A DNA stretch of 64,000 nucleotides, from NCBI GenBank assembly GCA_024229515.1, contig JAAESI010000095.1:32955-96954 (forward strand), read 5' to 3'. The position numbers and the translations under genes were made by a program. The notes under the pieces are model-generated. The model worked only from the letters and a program-made list of their open reading frames with translations. It was not told where the DNA came from and ran no database searches. The stretch is from Pseudomonadota bacterium. Its GTDB lineage: Bacteria > Myxococcota_A > UBA796 > UBA9615. Shown here one piece after another: positions 11,257 through 21,300 of the stretch (its first letter is position 1; each line of letters opens with the position of its first letter).

Positions 11257-12906
11257 TCACACTCCTGATTCAGAGAATACCCCAAGACGCAGGAGGTAGG
11301 CCAACTGGACATCGAGCTTCGATGTCGGCAGATCCACCACCACGGGGTTTCCCGGAGAGGCCAACAGGACCCACGCGAGGTCGGTCCCCTTCAATTTCTT
11401 GTCCATCGCGGCCGCTTTTGCCAGGGCGCGTCGCGACACGGGGGGCGCTGAGGTGGGAAGCCCCAGGCCCTGAAGAATGGTGCGGAGACGCGCCGGGAAG
11501 GCAACCTCTCCGATGCCGAGATCGACGGCCAGCTCGGCTGCGGCGACCATGCCGATGGCGATCGCCTCCCCGTGCAGGAGGGTGCCGTAGCCGAGGGTGA
11601 CCTCGAGGGCGTGGCCGATCGTGTGGCCGTAGTTGAGGATGCGGCGCAGCCCCGCCTCACGTTCATCCTGAGCGACCACGTGGGCCTTGACCCGAGCGCA
11701 GCGCACCACCACGTCCGACAGCAACTCGGGATCGCGGGCGAGCAGCTCGTCTGCGCGGCTCTCCATCAGCTCGACGAGGCCGACGTCCCCGAGCAAGCCC
11801 GTCTTCAAGGCCTCCGCGAGCCCGGAGCGCAGCTCGCGATCGGGCAGGGTGTCCAGGAAGCGAAGATCGGCGATGACCAGGGCGGGCTGCTTGAACGCGC
11901 CGATGAGGTTCTTCCCCGCCCGGTGGTTCACGCCCACCTTGCCCCCGACGCTGCTGTCGACCATCGCCAGCAACGTGGTCGGGAGCTGCACCAGTGGCAC
12001 CCCCCGAAGCGTCAGCGCGGCCGCGAGGCCGGCCATGTCGCCGAGCACGCCGCCCCCGAGGGCCACGATCGGCGAGCTCCTCTGCCACCCCCGAACGAGC
12101 AGCTTGTCCACCGCATCCATCACGGGACGGGCGTCCTTGCGGTCCTCGCCCGCGGGCAGGGTGATGTCCACGACCTCCCGGCCGGTGCGGGTCAGGGCGC
12201 CATGCACCCGAGCGGCATGCAGCGGCCCCACGTTCCAGTCGGTGAGCAGGGCGATCGGTCCGTCGCCGACGTAGCCCGCCTCGGCCTCGATCGTCTCGTC
12301 CAGGCCGCGCCCGACGACGACGTCGTACTCCGAACCAGGAACCTCCACGCGGAGTCGATGCAACTCGCCGTCCGCCGGATCCATCGGCCCCGTGGTCGTG
12401 AGGCCCGAGGCCGAGGACGCCACCGCTTCGACCGCGGCGCTGACTTCGGCCGGGGGTCGGTCGCCGTCCACCCGGAAGGTCGCCTCCTCGTAGGCGGGTG
12501 CGCGCTCCGCGAGCATCTGCTCGATCCGGAGTTCATCCCACAACGGTCGATCGTGGCCGCCGGCGGCCGCGGCGATCCGACGCTTGAGCTCAGGGGCAGG
12601 CACGTCGAGGTGGATCCAGCAGGCTTCACTGCGCAGGTAGGCACGGCTGGATGGATCCAACGGCGCCCCGCCGCCAAGGGCGACTACACGGTCGGGTCGG
12701 CTGAGGGCCTGACGCAGCAAGCGAGCCTCCATGGCGCGGAACGCGGCCTCCCCGTGGGTGGCGAAGACGGTCTGGATGGGCACGCCGAAGGCGGCTTCGA
12801 CCTCGCGATCGAGATCGACGAAGGTCCGCCCGGCCGCCCGTGCGAGTCGTTGTCCAACCGTGGATTTACCGGCGCCCATGAAGCCGCTGAGGGCGATGGG
12901 GCGCAT
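11257..12906 (-). CDS. aroKB: Fused shikimate kinase / 3-dehydroquinate synthase
   Basis: A single 549-residue frame joins two shikimate-pathway enzymes. Residues 1 to about 165 are shikimate kinase, with Walker A GFMGAGKSTVG, the shikimate-binding DLDREVE and the core VVALGGGAPL. From about residue 185 comes 3-dehydroquinate synthase: the NAD-binding GGGVLGDMAGLAAALTLRG, the LPTTLLAMVDSSVGGKVGVN motif with active-site lysine, and the metal-binding ILNYGHTIGHALE. AroB forms dehydroquinate (step 2) and AroK phosphorylates shikimate (step 5), so the fusion joins non-consecutive steps. pilQ lies directly upstream (25-bp gap), preserving the pilMNOPQ-aroK-aroB order known from other proteobacteria, where aroK and aroB are usually separate. 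Confidence 0.95.
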   Translation of the reverse strand: MRPIALSGFMGAGKSTVGQRLARAAGRTFVDLDREVEAAFGVPIQTVFATHGEAAFRAMEARLLRQALSRPDRVVALGGGAPLDPSSRAYLRSEACWIHLDVPAPELKRRIAAAAGGHDRPLWDELRIEQMLAERAPAYEEATFRVDGDRPPAEVSAAVEAVASSASGLTTTGPMDPADGELHRLRVEVPGSEYDVVVGRGLDETIEAEAGYVGDGPIALLTDWNVGPLHAARVHGALTRTGREVVDITLPAGEDRKDARPVMDAVDKLLVRGWQRSSPIVALGGGVLGDMAGLAAALTLRGVPLVQLPTTLLAMVDSSVGGKVGVNHRAGKNLIGAFKQPALVIADLRFLDTLPDRELRSGLAEALKTGLLGDVGLVELMESRADELLARDPELLSDVVVRCARVKAHVVAQDEREAGLRRILNYGHTIGHALEVTLGYGTLLHGEAIAIGMVAAAELAVDLGIGEVAFPARLRTILQGLGLPTSAPPVSRRALAKAAAMDKKLKGTDLAWVLLASPGNPVVVDLPTSKLDVQLAYLLRLGVFSESGV

Positions 12907-12931
12907 GGCAGGAGCCCGTCCGCTCCGCGCT

Positions 12932-15349
12932 CTAGCGCAGCTGCTGGACGATCGTCGGGGTGATGAAGACGAGGAGTTCGCGGCGATCCTCGCGCTTGCT
13001 CGTCCTCTTGAAGAGCCAGCCCAACACGGGGATGCGGCCCAGGCCCGGGACGAAGTCGCGGTTCACGGACGTCTCGTAGTTGTAGACGCCGCCGATGACG
13101 GTGGTGTCACCGTCCGCGACCATCACCGTGGTAACCGCTTCCTTGATCTGGATGGTCGGCAAGTTGCCGATGGCGAGACCGAAATCAGGACGGTTCTTGG
13201 TGACGCTGATGTCCAGGAAGATGGTCCCGTCCGCCGTGATCTGGGGGGTGACCTCCAGGAGCAGGACGGCTTCGACGAACTGCACGTTCGTGCCTCGCAG
13301 CGACGCCGTCTCGAACGGAATCCGCGCACCGTCTCGGATGGAGGCGGGCCGGTTCGTGACCGTCGTGATGGACGGCGCCGAGATGATCTTCGACTCACCG
13401 GAGTTCTCACCGGCGGTCAGGCGGGCGTCGAGGTTGATGAGCCCCGACAGCGAACCCAGCGACAGACCCAACGTACCGTTGGACGACGCGGCGGGGAGGT
13501 CGACGACGTAGTTCGGAACCGTCGTGAAGTTGGACGGCCGACCGCCGATGGTCGAGCTGTTGGTGCCGACCGTCGAGGACGTCTGACCACCGGACACGCC
13601 GATGGTGTTCGGGAAGAAGAGGCCCGTGGGCGCGCCCGTGGCCGGGCTGAAGTTGAGGTTTCCACCCCACTGAACACCGAGGGCACGGCTGAAGCTGTTG
13701 GATGCTTCGACGATGCGGGCCTCGATGTGGACCTGCGGCGTGCGCGTATCCAGAGCCTTGACCAGCTGACGGACCTGACCGAGGTTCCGGTCGATGTCGC
13801 GGATGATGAGGCTGTTGGTACGCTCGTCGAAGGTCACCGAACCGCGCTTGGTGAGCATGTCCTCGAGTTGCACCATCACGTCGCCCGCGGAGGCGTAGTT
13901 CAGCGGCAGGGTCAGGACGCGAAGCGGGAGCGACTCGATCTCCGCGGCCTGGGCAGCGGCCGCGTCCTCACGCTCCTTGCGGATCGTGGAGATGGGGGCG
14001 ACGCGGATGATGTTTCCGTACTGAACCGCGCCGAGGCCCTTGGCCTGCAGCACCGCCACCAGCGCCTGGTCCCACGGGACCTCCTGGAGCTGGACCGTCA
14101 CCTGCCCGGCGACGTCGTCGGAGCTGACGATGTTCAGCTTGCTGACGGCGCTGATGAGGCGGAAGACGTTGTGGATGTTCGCGTTGACGAGGTTCAGGTT
14201 CAGCGGGAAGCCGCGCCACTGGTGGGCGGGGTCCATCTCGCCCATGAAGACACCGTCTCCACCGGGGAGCACGCTGGAGACGCGGCGACGCGCGACCTTC
14301 GCGGGATCCTTGAGGTCACCACCGGCGCCGATGAGCCGCTCGCGGCCCGTCGCGCTCTCCATGACGTCGTCCTCAGCAACGACCGGCTCCTCCTCGGGCT
14401 CCTCGGACGGCTCGACCACGACGGGCGCCTCGTAGGCGGCACCGGCGATGCTCGGCGGAATCGGGAAGTCGATGATGAGGACGTTGTCGCGCTCGGTGAC
14501 CGTCGGCGTGACGGCCTCGCGGAGGTCCACGACCACCTTGACCTCGTCGCTGCTGCGGCGGGATCGGAAGGCGGTGACGCCGACGACGGCGGAGGCGAAT
14601 TGGCTCGTGTCGAGCTTGCGCTCAAGGCCCGAACCGAGGGCGGAGTTGCGCAGCGCGACGACCATCCGGTTCTCGGACGGGTAGGAGGTCGAGTAGTCGA
14701 GGCGGCGGTTGCCCGTGATGACCACGCGGCTGATGCTGGACTCGAGCTTCTGCTGGAAGTCGACGCCGCGAATCTGGGTACCCGACCCGAAGTCGTGGTC
14801 GCCGGCGACCGATGACAGCTCACCGGTCCGCGTGGACTGGATGCGCAGGTCGACGTCGCTGGAGCCCGAGCTCGTCGTGCTGACGTCCTCTTCGGCCATG
14901 GCGGCCGCGATCGCGTCCTCCTCGGCGGAGGTCGAACCGTTGTCGCCCGAGTCGTCACGGTGCAGACGCAAGGTCAGCGCCTGGCCCCCGACGGCCTCGT
15001 CGTAGCCCAGCAGGGCGGTCAAGTAGACGCGGATCTCGGTGCTCGTACCGGTCGCATCGCTGCTCTCGGAGACCTCGATCTTGTCCACGACACCGTTGCC
15101 GACCTGCATGATCGGCTCGACCGAGCCCATCGTCATGCCGGCGCACGTCACCACGAGGGTGGGCGGCTCGGTGATGGTGAACGATCCGCACTGGGGGCGC
15201 GCCGAGGCGGCGAGCTCCAGCACGACGTCGCTGCCGGTGTCGGAAACACCGATGGACGTGAGGGTCGACGCATCGTCCTGGGCAACCGCGGGCGTGGCGA
15301 TCAGGAGGAGAGCGGCAGACACTCCAGCAATCTGGCGAATGAGCTTCAT
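12932..15349 (-). CDS. pilQ: Type IV pilus secretin PilQ
   Basis: An 805-residue outer-membrane secretin through which the pilus passes. The signal peptide MKLIRQIAGVSAALLLIATP is followed by a VAQ cleavage site. Two AMIN-like domains (about 30-130 and 170-310) suggest peptidoglycan binding. A secretin short N-terminal domain follows around FPLNLNLVNANIHNVFRLIS, then an N-domain (SGDVMVQLED-like region, LIIRDIDRNLGQVRQLVKAL) and the C-terminal secretin beta domain to the end (LLLEVTPQITADGTIFLDI). An alternative ATG at 15370 overlaps the pilP stop as TAATG and adds seven residues; I prefer 15349 because it gives a clean signal peptide. It follows pilP in a standard pil operon. Confidence 0.96.
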   Translation of the reverse strand: MKLIRQIAGVSAALLLIATPAVAQDDASTLTSIGVSDTGSDVVLELAASARPQCGSFTITEPPTLVVTCAGMTMGSVEPIMQVGNGVVDKIEVSESSDATGTSTEIRVYLTALLGYDEAVGGQALTLRLHRDDSGDNGSTSAEEDAIAAAMAEEDVSTTSSGSSDVDLRIQSTRTGELSSVAGDHDFGSGTQIRGVDFQQKLESSISRVVITGNRRLDYSTSYPSENRMVVALRNSALGSGLERKLDTSQFASAVVGVTAFRSRRSSDEVKVVVDLREAVTPTVTERDNVLIIDFPIPPSIAGAAYEAPVVVEPSEEPEEEPVVAEDDVMESATGRERLIGAGGDLKDPAKVARRRVSSVLPGGDGVFMGEMDPAHQWRGFPLNLNLVNANIHNVFRLISAVSKLNIVSSDDVAGQVTVQLQEVPWDQALVAVLQAKGLGAVQYGNIIRVAPISTIRKEREDAAAAQAAEIESLPLRVLTLPLNYASAGDVMVQLEDMLTKRGSVTFDERTNSLIIRDIDRNLGQVRQLVKALDTRTPQVHIEARIVEASNSFSRALGVQWGGNLNFSPATGAPTGLFFPNTIGVSGGQTSSTVGTNSSTIGGRPSNFTTVPNYVVDLPAASSNGTLGLSLGSLSGLINLDARLTAGENSGESKIISAPSITTVTNRPASIRDGARIPFETASLRGTNVQFVEAVLLLEVTPQITADGTIFLDISVTKNRPDFGLAIGNLPTIQIKEAVTTVMVADGDTTVIGGVYNYETSVNRDFVPGLGRIPVLGWLFKRTSKREDRRELLVFITPTIVQQLR

Positions 15350-15369
15350 GGTCCCTGCTTCCGCACGCA

Positions 15370-15918
15370 TTACTTCTTCGCTTCCAGCGAGGCCGGATCC
15401 GGCAGTCGCATGGTGATCTCGTTGATGATCAGCTCGTTCTCGATCGGATCCCGATATTCCTCGGTGATGATCAGCTCTTCAGGCTTGATCTGGGTGACCT
15501 TGCCCCAGTTCTTGCCGATGAGGGTCCCGAGCTCTACGACGTGTCCGATGCCGTCCGGGTCTTCCACCAGGGCACGAGGCGCCTGGATGTTCCAGATGAT
15601 GCCGCGCAGCTGGTAGCTGTCGATGTCGTGCAGCTGCAGCGGACCCAGCGGGCCGCCGTCGCCGATGACCACGACTTCCTTGGCGATGAACGAGCGGAAC
15701 GGGTCCCGCTTGCCGATCGAGTTGTAGGAGTACCGGGCCGTCTCTTCTTCGACGGGCTCTTCCTCGGCGATCGCCTCGGCCGGGCCGGTGTCCTTCATGG
15801 GGGTCGGTCGCGCGCTCGGGGCGGGGGCGGAACCTCCACCTCCACCACAACCCACCATCGGCACCGCCGTCAGGGTCAGGCCGCAAATCAGCAGCAGCGT
15901 AGTCCGCATACGCATCAT
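15370..15918 (-). CDS. pilP: Type IV pilus inner-membrane lipoprotein PilP
   Basis: A 182-residue lipoprotein. The signal peptide MMRMRTTLLLICGLTLTAVP ends in lipobox MVGC, placing the lipidated cysteine at residue 24, followed by a glycine run and a Pro/Ala linker. The C-terminal part (GKRDPFRSF, LHDIDSYQLRGIIWN, IGKNWGKVTQI) is the PilP HR-type domain that docks PilQ to the PilN/PilO ring. It starts one base after the pilO stop and its stop is next to the pilQ start. Confidence 0.94.
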   Translation of the reverse strand: MMRMRTTLLLICGLTLTAVPMVGCGGGGGSAPAPSARPTPMKDTGPAEAIAEEEPVEEETARYSYNSIGKRDPFRSFIAKEVVVIGDGGPLGPLQLHDIDSYQLRGIIWNIQAPRALVEDPDGIGHVVELGTLIGKNWGKVTQIKPEELIITEEYRDPIENELIINEITMRLPDPASLEAKK

Positions 15919-15919
15919 G

Positions 15920-16528
15920 TCAGCGCCTCCTCCGGCCGCTGCTCGTGCTGCTCACCTCGGCCTCCGTCAGGAAGCGGTAGGTCACCGCGGTTCCTTCGAT
16001 GGTCAGGATGATCTTGCCGGAGCGTTCCGATGGGTCAGACATCGCGATGTTGCGGATGTTGACGATTCGATTGAGCTTGCCGATTCGGTCGAAGAAGGTC
16101 GCCACCTCGTGGTAGCTGCCTTCGACCTTCAGCTTCACGGGCACGTCGGCGTAGAAGTCCTTGCGGGCCTCCGGCAGCGGCTGGAAGAGCAGGAACTCGA
16201 GCCCGATCTTCTTGCCGATGGACGAAATGCGCCGGACCAACTCCGGGATCTCGCGGTCGTTGGGCAGCTCCTTGACCGCCTTCAGCAGCTCTTCGTTGAG
16301 CCGCTCGACGCGTCGCTCCCAGCGGTCGCGGTTCTCCGCGATGTCGCGGTTCTCGTCGCGCTGCTCGGTCAGCTCTTCCTGCTTCACCAGCGCCGTGTCG
16401 ATGTTCTCGCTCGTGGGCTTGATGAGGAGGAAGAAGAGCCCCGCCGCGATCGCGACGTAGATGCCGATCGCCGCCGCCAGCTTCTGTGCGGCAGTGAGCT
16501 TGCCAATCCTTTCGAGGAGGTCGCCCAT
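15920..16528 (-). CDS. pilO: Type IV pilus alignment protein PilO
   Basis: A 202-residue bitopic inner-membrane protein. The short cytoplasmic start MGDLLERIGKLTAAQK precedes a transmembrane helix (IGIYVAIAAGLFFLLI). A coiled coil follows (about 40-95, with LVKQEELTEQRDENRDIAEN), then a ferredoxin-like periplasmic domain. PilO pairs with PilN to align the inner-membrane motor with the secretin. Its ATG directly abuts the pilN stop (TAAATG). The C-terminal arginine-rich tail (SSTSSGRRRR) is a little unusual. Confidence 0.94.
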   Translation of the reverse strand: MGDLLERIGKLTAAQKLAAAIGIYVAIAAGLFFLLIKPTSENIDTALVKQEELTEQRDENRDIAENRDRWERRVERLNEELLKAVKELPNDREIPELVRRISSIGKKIGLEFLLFQPLPEARKDFYADVPVKLKVEGSYHEVATFFDRIGKLNRIVNIRNIAMSDPSERSGKIILTIEGTAVTYRFLTEAEVSSTSSGRRRR

Positions 16529-17089
16529 TTAGCTTTCCTCCACCACGCCAGGCACCACCAGCCGGCTGGTGATGGTGAATCGCTTCAGGTGAAGATCTTC
16601 GATCTCCTCCTTCTCGATGGAGCCCAGGTAGACCTCCTTGAAGTAGGCAGACTCCTCGAGGCGGCTCATGAACGTGGCGATGACCTCGTTGTTGATGCTC
16701 AGCCCCTGCAGGGTGACGCGGCCTTCCTTCTCATCGAGATCGGCGAGCCAGAGCTTTTCGGGGATGCGCGCAGCGAGCTCGTCCAGCATGTGGACCGGGC
16801 CCGTCTTGTTCGCCTTCAGGTTGCGGATGACGCTGAGCTTGCGCTCCAGCAGCGCCTCCTGCTCCTTGTACTCGTCGACTTCGCCGATGATCTTCTTCAG
16901 GTTCTCGATCTCGTCGGTGAGCTGCTTGTTGGCGATCTCGATGTCGCTCAGCTCGCCCTTCTTGCCGGTGTACATGACGATGCCGACGAGCAGCACCGTG
17001 ACCAGTCCGGCCACGAACAGCACCAGGTGGCGCTGAATCGCTTCCTTCTTGCGGGCCGCTCGGACCGGCAGGAGGTTGATCTTGATCAT
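16529..17089 (-). CDS. pilN: Type IV pilus alignment protein PilN
   Basis: A 186-residue protein starting with MIKINLLPVRAARKKEAIQR, the diagnostic PilN motif (INLLP) that inserts into a groove of PilM. One transmembrane segment (VLFVAGLVTVLLVGIVMY) follows, then a coiled coil with EIANKQLTDEIENLKKIIGE and a periplasmic domain. Its ATGA overlaps the pilM stop. PilN, PilO and PilP form the ring between the PilM motor interface and PilQ. Confidence 0.95.
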   Translation of the reverse strand: MIKINLLPVRAARKKEAIQRHLVLFVAGLVTVLLVGIVMYTGKKGELSDIEIANKQLTDEIENLKKIIGEVDEYKEQEALLERKLSVIRNLKANKTGPVHMLDELAARIPEKLWLADLDEKEGRVTLQGLSINNEVIATFMSRLEESAYFKEVYLGSIEKEEIEDLHLKRFTITSRLVVPGVVEES

Positions 17090-18165
17090 CGGTCGCCGGC
17101 CCTCCGAAGGCCGAGGCCTACCGCGACGGCAGCCATCGGCGCGACCTCGTTGAGGAACGCGATGTTGAAGTCCCGCTCGTTGATTTCCACCTTGCGGAAG
17201 GCGTTCACCAACTCGACGGGGAGGCCGGTCTTGTCCTGAATCGTCCGGGTCAGACCCGGGATTCGAGAGCTGCCGCCCGAAAGGAAGATGCGGGAGATTT
17301 CGTCCTCGGTGGACGTCGCCGCGTAGAAGTCCAGCGAACGCTGAATCTCCGTCGCGACGTTCTCACTGACCGACCGGATGATCCCCTCGACCTCCTCGGG
17401 CACGACGGCCTGGGAGTCGCGGACGATGTCGCCGCCGATCTTGAGCGCCTCCGCCTCCTCGTAGGAGACGTTGAGCTGCTTCTGAATCTCTTCGGTGTAC
17501 TGGTTGCCACCGAGCGTGATGTCGCGGGTGAAGGCGGTGATGCCGGCGCGAAGCACGTTGATGTTGATGATCGACGCCCCGATGTTGACCAGCACGACCG
17601 TGTCGTCCGGGCTCAGGTCGTAGTTCAACTCGAAGCAGTTTTCGATCGCGAAGGAGTCGACGTCCATCACCACGGGGGTGAGGCCGGCCTCCTGCACGAT
17701 CGCCTGATAGTCGTTGATCATGTCCTTCTTGGCCGCGACCAGGAGGACTTCCATCTGCCCCGCTTCGTCACCCACGGGGTTGAGAATCTGGACGTCGATG
17801 TTTACGTCGTTGATGTCGAACGGGATGTACTGCTCCGCTTCCCACTGGATGGATTCCTCCAGCTCGTCGCGGGTCATCACCGGAAGGTTGATCTTCTTGA
17901 TGATCACGGAGTGACCCGACACGGAGGTGACGACCTCCTTGGTGCGGATCTTGTGACTCGTTACCAGTTCACGGATCGAGTCCACGATGATGTTCGAGTT
18001 CATGAGCGCGCCGTCGACAATCGCCTCCGGCGGCAGCTTCTTCATCCCGAAGTTCACAAGGGAATACTTCCCCTTGGACTCCTGCAACTCCAACACCTTG
18101 ATGTAGGAGGAGCCGATGTCGAGGCCGATCGCGCTCTTCGGCCTTCCGAAGCCCAACAGTGCCAT
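17086..18165 (-). CDS. pilM: Type IV pilus actin-like ATPase PilM
   Basis: A 359-residue cytoplasmic actin-fold protein. I chose the ATG at 18165 because GGGAGAAG lies at ribosome-binding distance and the product begins with the family N-terminus MALLGFGRPKSAIGLDIGSS. The GLDIGSSYIKVLEL phosphate-binding motif, the DTVVLVNIGASI second phosphate loop and IFLSGGSSRIPG adenosine motif are intact. PilM couples the assembly ATPase to PilN. It is the first gene of the pilMNOPQ-aro-acc run. The upstream gap holds a TTGACA box and a perfect palindrome. Confidence 0.96.
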   Translation of the reverse strand: MALLGFGRPKSAIGLDIGSSYIKVLELQESKGKYSLVNFGMKKLPPEAIVDGALMNSNIIVDSIRELVTSHKIRTKEVVTSVSGHSVIIKKINLPVMTRDELEESIQWEAEQYIPFDINDVNIDVQILNPVGDEAGQMEVLLVAAKKDMINDYQAIVQEAGLTPVVMDVDSFAIENCFELNYDLSPDDTVVLVNIGASIININVLRAGITAFTRDITLGGNQYTEEIQKQLNVSYEEAEALKIGGDIVRDSQAVVPEEVEGIIRSVSENVATEIQRSLDFYAATSTEDEISRIFLSGGSSRIPGLTRTIQDKTGLPVELVNAFRKVEINERDFNIAFLNEVAPMAAVAVGLGLRRAGDR

Positions 18166-18231
18166 TCCGCTTCTCCCAACCGGCACGAAGGCCCATCTTT
18201 GGCCCGCATCACCAAGAATTCCTGCCCGAAG

Positions 18232-18248
18232 GTCAGGGAATCCCTGAC
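18232..18248. promoter_or_regulatory. 17-bp palindrome upstream of pilM
   Basis: GTCAGGGA-a-TCCCTGAC is a perfect inverted repeat with 8-bp arms, 67 bp before the pilM start. It sits between a consensus -35 box on the minus strand (TTGACA, 18286-18291) and the gene. Position and symmetry suggest an operator for a dimeric regulator or a leader hairpin of the pil operon. No regulator can be assigned. Confidence 0.45.
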
Positions 18249-18264
18249 GTAGACCACTCTGACT

Positions 18265-18291
18265 TTCCTACAGCGCAGATCTTGTTGTCAA
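18265..18291 (-). promoter_or_regulatory. Candidate sigma-70 type promoter of the pilM operon
   Basis: On the minus strand a perfect TTGACA (18291-18286) is followed after 15 bases by TAGGAA (18270-18265), a weak -10 match with a short spacer. It is the only convincing -35 in the gap between pilM and the divergent gene at 18379. The weak -10 suggests activator dependence or a different sigma factor. Confidence 0.3.
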
Positions 18292-18315
18292 GCCGGCGAC
18301 ACCCTCGGCGCCAGC

Positions 18316-18321
18316 TATACT
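18316..18321 (+). promoter_or_regulatory. Candidate -10 box for the gene at 18379
   Basis: TATACT lies 57 bp before the ATG at 18379, in otherwise GC-rich sequence. No good -35 is found at 17 bp. A small hairpin (TTTGC-tctt-GCAAA) lies between this box and the start codon and would be in the mRNA leader. Confidence 0.25.
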
Positions 18322-18378
18322 TCCCATTGCGGCCAGGGTTGCAGTTTGCTCTTGCAAAGACCCGCCGCCCTACGAATC

Positions 18379-21300
18379 ATGATCGATCCTAGCGAGTCCG
18401 AAGCGACTGATCGACCCGGCGGGCGAATTTCAAAAGCCAGTGGTTGGGCCCAGTTAGCTTCTCTGCCCCTGGTAGCTTGCGCCGTATTTGGCGCCGGTTT
18501 CGGGGCGGATCCGACCGTCTTGATCGCACCTGCACTGCTCCTGGGCACAGCGTTCGGGGCTGCGATCGCGCCCCGCGGAAAGGCCGAACAGGCTTGGGCT
18601 CCTCCGGTCGCGGTCGGGCTGATCGCCTCGCTTCCCGTGTGGCTCCCATGGATCTCCCGGCTCGGCCCGATCGGCACGGTATTGGCCGTCGGAGGGACGG
18701 CCTGGCTGCTGATTCCCCGGATCTCCCCCCGGCGCCTCCCTCCCCTGGGCCCCGGCGCCGCCGCGGTGGCGATCGGCCTGTTGGCGGCGCTGAACAGCGC
18801 CGTCCCCTCCTCCGGGCTGCTCCTGGCCGCCGTCGCGGGGGGGCTGCTGGCCTTGCCTTCAGCGCTGCTCGAGCTCCCCTCGGGGCCGACCCCCGTCGAA
18901 ACCGGGGAATCTGATGACGGCCTGCTCCTCGGCATCGTGGCCGCGGGTGTGGTCCCGGTGCTCGCGATCGCGGGGGGGCCGATCTTCGGGCCGTCGCCAA
19001 GCTGGCTCGCCGAAGCCCTCACCGGGTTCGCCGCGGGGACCGCCGGCGCGGCCCTGCTCCGGCGGTTCGCGCCTCGCTTCGCCGCCCTGCTCCCCCTGGT
19101 GCTGCCGCTGGCGATCCTCGGCGCCGGGATGGTGCTGCTTCAAGGGCACGATGGCGTCGGCTGGCTCATCGCCCAGGGCGTACCCGCCTCCGCCGGCGGC
19201 GCTCCCCTCGCGGCCGGGCTGCTGACGGGCGGACTGTTCGCGGGGGTCGGCCTGACCGCCGGTCCAGCGGGGTCACGCACCGCCTGGGGGCTGGCGATCG
19301 GCGCCGTGCTCTGGATCGTGCTCCCCGACTTGCTGGGCGCCGACCTCGCCGTCCGGGCCCTCGTCGTGGCCGCCGCGCTGCGGGTGTTGACGGTGGTGGT
19401 GAGCACGCAACCGGCGCCCGTCCGGGCCATGGCCGCGCTCGCCGCGGCGGCGGGGTTGAGCGGGCTGGCGCTGCCAGCGGCCCCCTCGGGCATCCGCGCG
19501 GTCGCTCCCTACGCCGCGTTCACCGAGCTCGGCACCCTCGGCCAGTTGGATCTCGCAGCGGGCTGGCGCGGGGCGTCGGGGCGTGCGAGCGCGCGCGGTT
19601 CGCTCGCCGTGCTGGACGATCTCCGTCCGCCGATCCGATGGCAGCGGGGCCAGAGCATCGATCATGGCCGGGAGACGATCTCCGCGGACGCCTTCTTTGC
19701 CCATCTGCCGGGGCTGCTCCGCGGCGACGCCCCGACCTCGGTGCTCATCATCGGCGGGGGGCACGGGGGAGCCGCCGACTCCGCCCGTCGAGCCGCCGCC
19801 GGCGGAGTCACCGTGCTTCTCCGCTCCCCCGCGGATCGCTGGATGATCAAGGCCAACGGACCCTGGAACCAGGACGTGGCGGCGGACCCGGCCGTGCGGG
19901 TGACCTCCTCGATCCCGCGGGGCGCGCGCTTCAGCGCTGTTCTCGTCGACCTCCCCCCCGTGTGGGTGCCCGGAGCAGCCCACGAATGGTCGCCCGCTGC
20001 GATCGCCCGGGCCGGGGCTCAGCTCGATGCCGGAGGAGTCGTCGTCTTTCGACTCCCCCTCGCGACGATCAGCGGCGATGAGCTCGCGGGGTTCGCCGGC
20101 GACGTGGCGGATCGCTTTCCCCAGGTGACTGCCTGGCTGGACCCGACCGGCTCGGCCCACCTCCTGCTCGCCGCGTCGGAGACGGCCGGCGCGGTGGAGG
20201 CGGGCGCCGCGTGGCGGGCATGGAGCCGACGGGTGGTCAAGGACGAGCTCCGCCGGGCTTCCCTGGCCGGCCCCACGGACGCGCTGGAGCGGATGGTCAC
20301 CGATCGTGACGGGCTGATCGCCATGGCCGCGGGCCGCGCCCGGCGGGACCGGTTCGGCGCAGCGATCGTGGCCGGGGTGCGGGTGCGCGGGGACCGACGG
20401 GCGCTCCCCCTGGCGACGCTGCGGGCAGCGGGGGGTGGGCCGGAGCGGCTGTTCGACCTGAGCACGGTGCCCGAAGCCGAGCGCGCCGAGGTCCGAGAGC
20501 GGCTGGCGACGGCGGCGCTGGCCCGGAACGACTACCTCGCGATGCTGGAGGCGCTGGCCTCGGGCGATTCGGTCGCGGCCCTGGACACGGCCCGTCGAAT
20601 CGCGGAGTCGGGGGACGACTCGACCAAGGACCTCAAGACGTTGATCGAGCCTTGGCTCGCGCGGTGCCGGGCACTACGCGCTCAGGGGTTCCTCGATCAG
20701 GCCAAGGCCGAGTGCCTGGTGGCGCAGTCCTTCTCCCCCACGGACAACGAGGCCGCGCTGCTGCTGGCCGATCTCCACCGCGGGTTGCACGATCTCGCCG
20801 CGGCCGAAGTGCTGTACGAGGCGGTGAGCGAGCGCGAGCCCGCCAACGTCGGCGCGCTGCTGGGGCTGGCGTCGATCCGGGTGCTTCAGAACCGGCTCCC
20901 CGATGCGGTGGCGTTTCTCGAACAGGCTGAACAGATCGAGCCGGGCAACGCGCTGCTGCTGAACAACCTCGCCTCGGTCCACTTCTCCCTGGCCAAGCGC
21001 GCCAGCAGCGACGCCGAAGCGGAGCCCCACGTGCAGCGAGCCCGCACGCTCTTCCAAGCAGCGGCATCCCTGGAACCGCGGATGGCGGAGCCGCGCGCGG
21101 GCCTGGCCGAGATCTACAGCTTCGCCGGCAACCCCGAGGCCGCGCTGACCGAGATCGAGCGCGCGGTGTTCCTGGATCCCCGCTGCCAGTACCGGGCGGC
21201 CCGCAGCCAGGCGCTGTACGAAGTCAACCAGCGTCTCGAGGCGAGCAAGGCCGCCGACGAAGTGCTCCTGGAGTGCCCCGACGAGCTGATCGCGCTGGGC

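Noticed and set aside
12731..14815. Long plus-strand open frame antisense to pilQ
   Set aside because: pilQ on the minus strand has complete secretin domains; the antisense frame has no recognisable motif.
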